NCBI GenBank assembly: GCA_049509915.1
Contig: JBEKZL010000267.1
Location: 1 to 10,073 of the forward strand
DNA from: JBEKYD01 sp049509915
Lineage (GTDB): Bacteria; Acidobacteriota; Terriglobia; Bryobacterales; Bryobacteraceae
Reading direction: 5' to 3'
Length of the DNA: 10,073 bases
Below the pieces are notes generated by a model. The model had not been told where the DNA came from, made no database searches, and saw only the letters and a list, made by a program, of their open reading frames with translations. Shown piece by piece: positions 7,334 through 10,073 of the stretch. Positions within the stretch are counted from its first letter, which is position 1; every line of letters starts with the position of its first letter. The position numbers and the translations under genes are program-made.

Positions 7334-7772
7334 TCACGACAATCGAGATCGGCAGTCGCGAACATAGAAGCGTTCGTCCGAGACTTCGATTCGTAGCGGA
7401 CCTGCGAGAGACGCCCCGTCGAGCGAAGCAATCTTGTCGTGGAGATCGGCAAGCCGGCCGACGGCTGCCCGCGCGCCATTCCCCTTGTTGGTCGCGAGTC
7501 GCGCCATTCCGGAGATCTCTTCACCCAACTTGCGGGATCGCGTTCGATTGCCGACTTCTCGTCTTCGAGTGCCCCCGAGTTGGTCCGCCTTCGCCCAGTT
7601 GCCGCAGGAGCTCCTCGAACACCACGGGGTTCGTGCCAATGCCGCGGATCTGGTCAACCACCGCCCTTTCCAGGTCGGGCGCGGAGACCGAGCGCGTTTC
7701 GCAGGTGTTCCATGCGCGCTGGTGGGCATTGACGCAGGAACGGCGGAACGTGGAAATGGTTTGGCGTGTGCG
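7334..7772 (-). pseudogene. Relic of a large serine recombinase (C-terminal part)
   Basis: Reading the minus strand from about 7772 gives CVNAHQRAWNTC, then SAPDLERAVVDQIRGIG and TNPVVFEELLRQLGE. This is the ending of the recombinase zinc ribbon and the following linker of large serine recombinases, which typically read YxCSNAxKRGWxTC then IPAxEIExFVVxQIR. The frame closes at 7521. Coiled-coil sequence typical of the next part of the family continues in other frames: ALEDEKSAIERDP around 7525-7580, then KLGEEISGMARLATNKG and VGRLADLHDKIASLD ending by 7334. So at least two frameshifts are present. The catalytic serine domain and most of the recombinase domain are missing upstream, where a stop (7773-7775) and a terminator follow. 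It is a dead fragment of a separate mobile element. Family assignment is by motif memory only. Confidence 0.65.
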
Positions 7773-7804
7773 TTATGCTCGATCCACGGCGCGACGGCGT
7801 TAAC

Positions 7805-7856
7805 AAAAACCCGCCTAATTCATTGGGAGAAAAGGAGTTGGCTCCCCAAAGGCGGG
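7805..7856 (-). terminator. Rho-independent terminator for minus-strand transcripts
   Basis: On the minus strand CCCGCCT (7856-7850) pairs perfectly with AGGCGGG (7816-7810), and TTTTT follows at once (7809-7805). Inside, GGGAG/CTCCC-type pairing (7824-7829 with 7841-7848) shortens the loop, leaving a bulge. It lies about 209 bases after the stop of the kinase-like gene and would shield the relic and the recombinase block from read-through of the TolC operon. No T-run follows on the plus strand. Confidence 0.65.
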
Positions 7857-7874
7857 AGATTCGAACCCAGTCTC

Positions 7875-7900
7875 CACTAGTGTCGCCCACTAGTGTCGCC
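7875..7900. repeat. 13-bp tandem direct repeat, two copies
   Basis: CACTAGTGTCGCC occurs exactly twice in tandem (7875-7887 and 7888-7900). Each copy begins with the palindrome CACTAGTG. It sits next to a TTCGAAC stretch and the terminator. It could be an insertion scar, a protein-binding site or a slippage duplication. Confidence 0.7.
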
Positions 7901-8064
7901 CGTGACAGTTGACGCGTGGAGAGAATATGCTATTTCGAACTGGAAAGAAGCGCGATTAGTATCTCGTTCGCCTTCCGCCACATCCGCGACAGCGTTCGGC
8001 GCTGGCCCTGTCCGCCTCGCCTACAATTATCAAGGCCGCGGTCTTCGAACTTGGCTTCCTGGCC

Positions 8065-8715
8065 TCAACCCTCTAACTCTCTCCCCAACGACGTTTTGTC
8101 ATTGCCGGCCATAGCGTAAACGATGGTTGCCGCCGTCTCCTGCTCGCCGGGATCTGATAAGAGCATCAAGTTGTACAGATGCGGGTCCCCCCAGTACCTC
8201 CCGTAGAAGCGCTCGATATATCGCGCTCGCTCTTCATCAATCGAGTGCATCAGCGATTTCGCGTCTGTTCCTTGCCGCAGGCGGGAATGGACACGGCGCA
8301 ACCGTTCGGACTCCGAACCGTCTATGAAGACGCGGAACACATCCGGCCGGCATGCCAGGATGCACTGAGCTCCCCGGCCGACGATGACGCAATTGCCCTG
8401 GATGTAGGCGTTTTCGATTACGTCGCGAGTGAGAACGGCCATGGTCTCTGGATCGAATAGCCCGATGTCGCGGGTCGGCGCCACGGCAACCGCCGCGGCC
8501 GCGCGGATCGTCCCCTTCTTGAGCCGGTCGAACCAGGAGTCTGAACGCTCGTCGTTCTCGCGCGCGAAACCGATGTCGACCTGGGCAGCCCTCGCCACAG
8601 TGTCGACGAGCGCCGAGTCCAGGAGTTCCCAGCCGATTCGCTGCGCGATGAGTTTCGCGATTTGCGCCCCACCGCTTCCATACTCCCGTGATATGGTCAG
8701 TATCCGATAATTCAC
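8065..8715 (-). CDS. Cytidylate-kinase-like P-loop protein
   Basis: This 216-residue protein starts at GTG 8715, with AAGGAG (8728-8723 on the minus strand) seven bases upstream. The N-terminus, ILTISREYGSGGAQIAKLIA, is the nucleotide-binding loop of the cytidylate-kinase-like family (Cytidylate_kin2 type), followed by RIGWELLD. The middle has VIVGRGAQCILA and VFRVFIDG, which correspond to the beta-strand and acceptor-site region of such kinases. An Arg-rich lid follows (SERLRRVHSRLRQG), with a later DEERARYIERFYGRYW. The true substrate of this family is often unknown; canonical CMP kinase is a different subfamily, so phosphorylation of CMP is not claimed. It is soluble, with no signal peptide. 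It lies 19 bases after the TolC-family stop and is probably the second gene of that operon. It looks intact. Confidence 0.85.
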   Translation of the reverse strand: MNYRILTISREYGSGGAQIAKLIAQRIGWELLDSALVDTVARAAQVDIGFARENDERSDSWFDRLKKGTIRAAAAVAVAPTRDIGLFDPETMAVLTRDVIENAYIQGNCVIVGRGAQCILACRPDVFRVFIDGSESERLRRVHSRLRQGTDAKSLMHSIDEERARYIERFYGRYWGDPHLYNLMLLSDPGEQETAATIVYAMAGNDKTSLGRELEG

Positions 8716-8734
8716 TCGAAGGCTCCTTCCTTAT

Positions 8735-10073
8735 TCAGATGGCGCCCATGATGCGGCGCACTTCCGCTATTGCACTACAGTGGCCGAACTCGGCCTGGAG
8801 AAGATCGGCCTGCGATGCGGCGAGCGCTGCCTCCGCCTCGATCAGGGCTGATTGATCGGCAGTTCCCGCCTCCACCTGGTCGCTCGCGACACGCAGGCCC
8901 TCCTGGCGGGCAGCCACCGAGTCGCGCGCCGCCGCCACGGCGGTTTCGGCCCGGCGGACTTTGCGCGCACTCTTTTCGAGATCGATTTGCACGCGGCTCC
9001 GCAGCCGCTTCAGGTTCTCCTCCGCTTCGGCCAACTGAGTCTGGCTCACTCTGAGCGCGGCGTGGCGTTTGCCGAAGTCGAGTGCGGTCCACTTCAGTTG
9101 GAGTCCGACCACGGCGTTGTTTTGCGACAGGAGGGGAACGCCGTTCTGATAGATGTACTGGGCGAATACCCCGACGTCCGGAATATATTCGGCGCGTGCG
9201 GCGCGCGCGCCCGCACGCGCTTTCTCCACCGTTTGCACAGCCGCATTGATCTCCGGGTTGTCGCGGAGTGCCGTCGCGGCGGCTTCATCCAAACCCACGA
9301 CCAGCGGTTCACCGGCCGGGCGCTCCAGTTGCACGTCAGTGTCGAGTGGCAACCCAATCAGATCGTTGAACTCGAGGCGGAGGTCGGCGATCGCATCCTC
9401 AATCGTGCCCAACACCAGCCGCGCCTGGGAGAGTTGGGCTCTCCCTTCGACCTCTTTCAGCCCCAGAACGGCGCCCGCCTCCACCGCGCTGTGCGCTTCG
9501 GTCAGCCGCTCCTCGCCGGCTTTGATCTGGAGGCGAACAGCCTCGGCGCGGCGCTCGGTGGTCAGCAAACCGTAGTACAACTCCTTGACCTTTTGTGCGA
9601 TCTCCCCCTCGGTGCGCCGGAGGTCCTGACGCGCGCCGGCCGCTTCAGAGCGCGCAACATCCACACCCGCGTGAATCCGGAATACCTGCGTGATCGGCTG
9701 GGTAACGGTCGTAGTGCTAAGCAGGAGATTCTGATTACCGAGCGGGATGGGAATATTGACAGGCGGGATCGGGCCAGTGGACTGGAAGATCCCCATGGAA
9801 CCTCGGGGAATGTCGATCCGCTGGGTCTCGGCGAGCCGCGCGGTGTTGGTCTCATTGGACACGGTAGGGAAGTAATTCGCCTTCGCACCTTGCACCCGCA
9901 AGTCCATTTCCTTGGCTTTCAAGCTCGCGATCTTGACCATCGAGTTCTGCTTCACTGCCCGCGCGAGCGCCTCGTCGAGAGTGATATGGCGCGGTTCGGC
10001 ATAGCACGAGCCACCCAGCGCAAGGACCAGCACAGCCGCGCTCACGGCGCCCACCGGCGGCTTGCTTCGATGC
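8735..10073 (-). CDS. TolC-family outer-membrane efflux protein (5' end beyond the window)
   Basis: This is the outer-membrane channel component of a tripartite efflux or type I secretion system, forming a trimeric beta-barrel with a periplasmic alpha-tunnel. An in-frame GTG lies at 10054, but the frame stays open to the window edge and reads HRSKPP before it. That supplies the basic n-region of a signal peptide (then VSAAVLVLALGGSCYA, cleavage after A), so the real start is probably just outside. Two outer-membrane-efflux repeats are visible: ITLDEALARAVKQN opens the first, and LDEAAATALRDNPEINAAVQ opens the second about 235 residues later. Long Ala/Glu/Arg helices (RRTEGEIAQKVKELYYGLL; RAETAVAAARDSVAARQEGL) fit the tunnel. 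About 440 residues is normal for the family. The Cys in GGSCYA lacks a good lipobox, so lipid anchoring is doubtful. Membrane-fusion and pump genes would be expected to the right. Confidence 0.88.
   Translation of the reverse strand, partial: HRSKPPVGAVSAAVLVLALGGSCYAEPRHITLDEALARAVKQNSMVKIASLKAKEMDLRVQGAKANYFPTVSNETNTARLAETQRIDIPRGSMGIFQSTGPIPPVNIPIPLGNQNLLLSTTTVTQPITQVFRIHAGVDVARSEAAGARQDLRRTEGEIAQKVKELYYGLLTTERRAEAVRLQIKAGEERLTEAHSAVEAGAVLGLKEVEGRAQLSQARLVLGTIEDAIADLRLEFNDLIGLPLDTDVQLERPAGEPLVVGLDEAAATALRDNPEINAAVQTVEKARAGARAARAEYIPDVGVFAQYIYQNGVPLLSQNNAVVGLQLKWTALDFGKRHAALRVSQTQLAEAEENLKRLRSRVQIDLEKSARKVRRAETAVAAARDSVAARQEGLRVASDQVEAGTADQSALIEAEAALAASQADLLQAEFGHCSAIAEVRRIMGAI

Noticed and set aside
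7318..7880. Plus-strand open frames of 97-161 codons
   Set aside because: They are shadows of the serine recombinase relic; the recognisable motifs are on the minus strand.
7838..7915. tRNA or tmRNA on the minus strand suggested by GGGTTCGAAT
   Set aside because: The T-stem pairs poorly, the acceptor and CCA end do not fit, and no D-arm or anticodon arm is found upstream.
10005..10054. Lipoprotein signal in the TolC-family protein (GGSC)
   Set aside because: The -3 position is Gly, where a lipobox needs Leu or a similar residue; ordinary signal peptidase cleavage after CYA is more likely.
1..10073. CRISPR array, toxin-antitoxin pair or restriction system
   Set aside because: No regularly spaced long repeats, nuclease motifs or paired small genes are visible.

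Overview
The window comes from a GC-rich Gram-negative bacterium. A TolC-type outer-membrane efflux protein shows that there is an outer membrane, and starts are often GTG with strong Shine-Dalgarno sites. A soil lineage such as Acidobacteriota is my guess from the style of the genes; nothing in the window proves it.

Region 1 (about 190 to 7009, plus strand) is a compact five-gene, operon-like block: a short CPxCG zinc-ribbon protein; a 459-residue protein with a J-domain-like segment (copy A); a TnpA-like tyrosine recombinase with a full catalytic set; a large TnpB-like tyrosine recombinase with a Cys-rich C-terminus; and a 509-residue paralogue of copy A (copy B). The two recombinases overlap by 17 bases and look translationally coupled. 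The pairing of a medium and a large tyrosine recombinase recalls Tn554-type transposons. Two divergent J-like paralogues flanking the recombinases are not part of the Tn554 scheme I know, and this is the best candidate for something undescribed. Two lesions are visible. An extra base in the large recombinase, 13 bases before its catalytic Tyr codon, throws that Tyr and the C-terminal domain out of frame. A run of eight T near the end of copy A is probably why its tail is shorter than that of copy B.

Region 2 (7010 to 8064) is an accessory graveyard. It holds an array of TGTCA/TGACA pentamers spaced roughly one helical turn apart, an 11-bp tandem duplication, a frameshifted 3' relic of a large serine recombinase on the minus strand, an intrinsic terminator serving the minus strand, and a 13-bp tandem duplication.

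Region 3 (8065 to the right edge, minus strand) is an ordinary chromosomal operon. A TolC-family outer-membrane protein, which runs off the window, is followed after a 19-base gap by a cytidylate-kinase-like P-loop protein. Its transcripts would be stopped by the terminator at 7805-7856 before reaching the mobile region.
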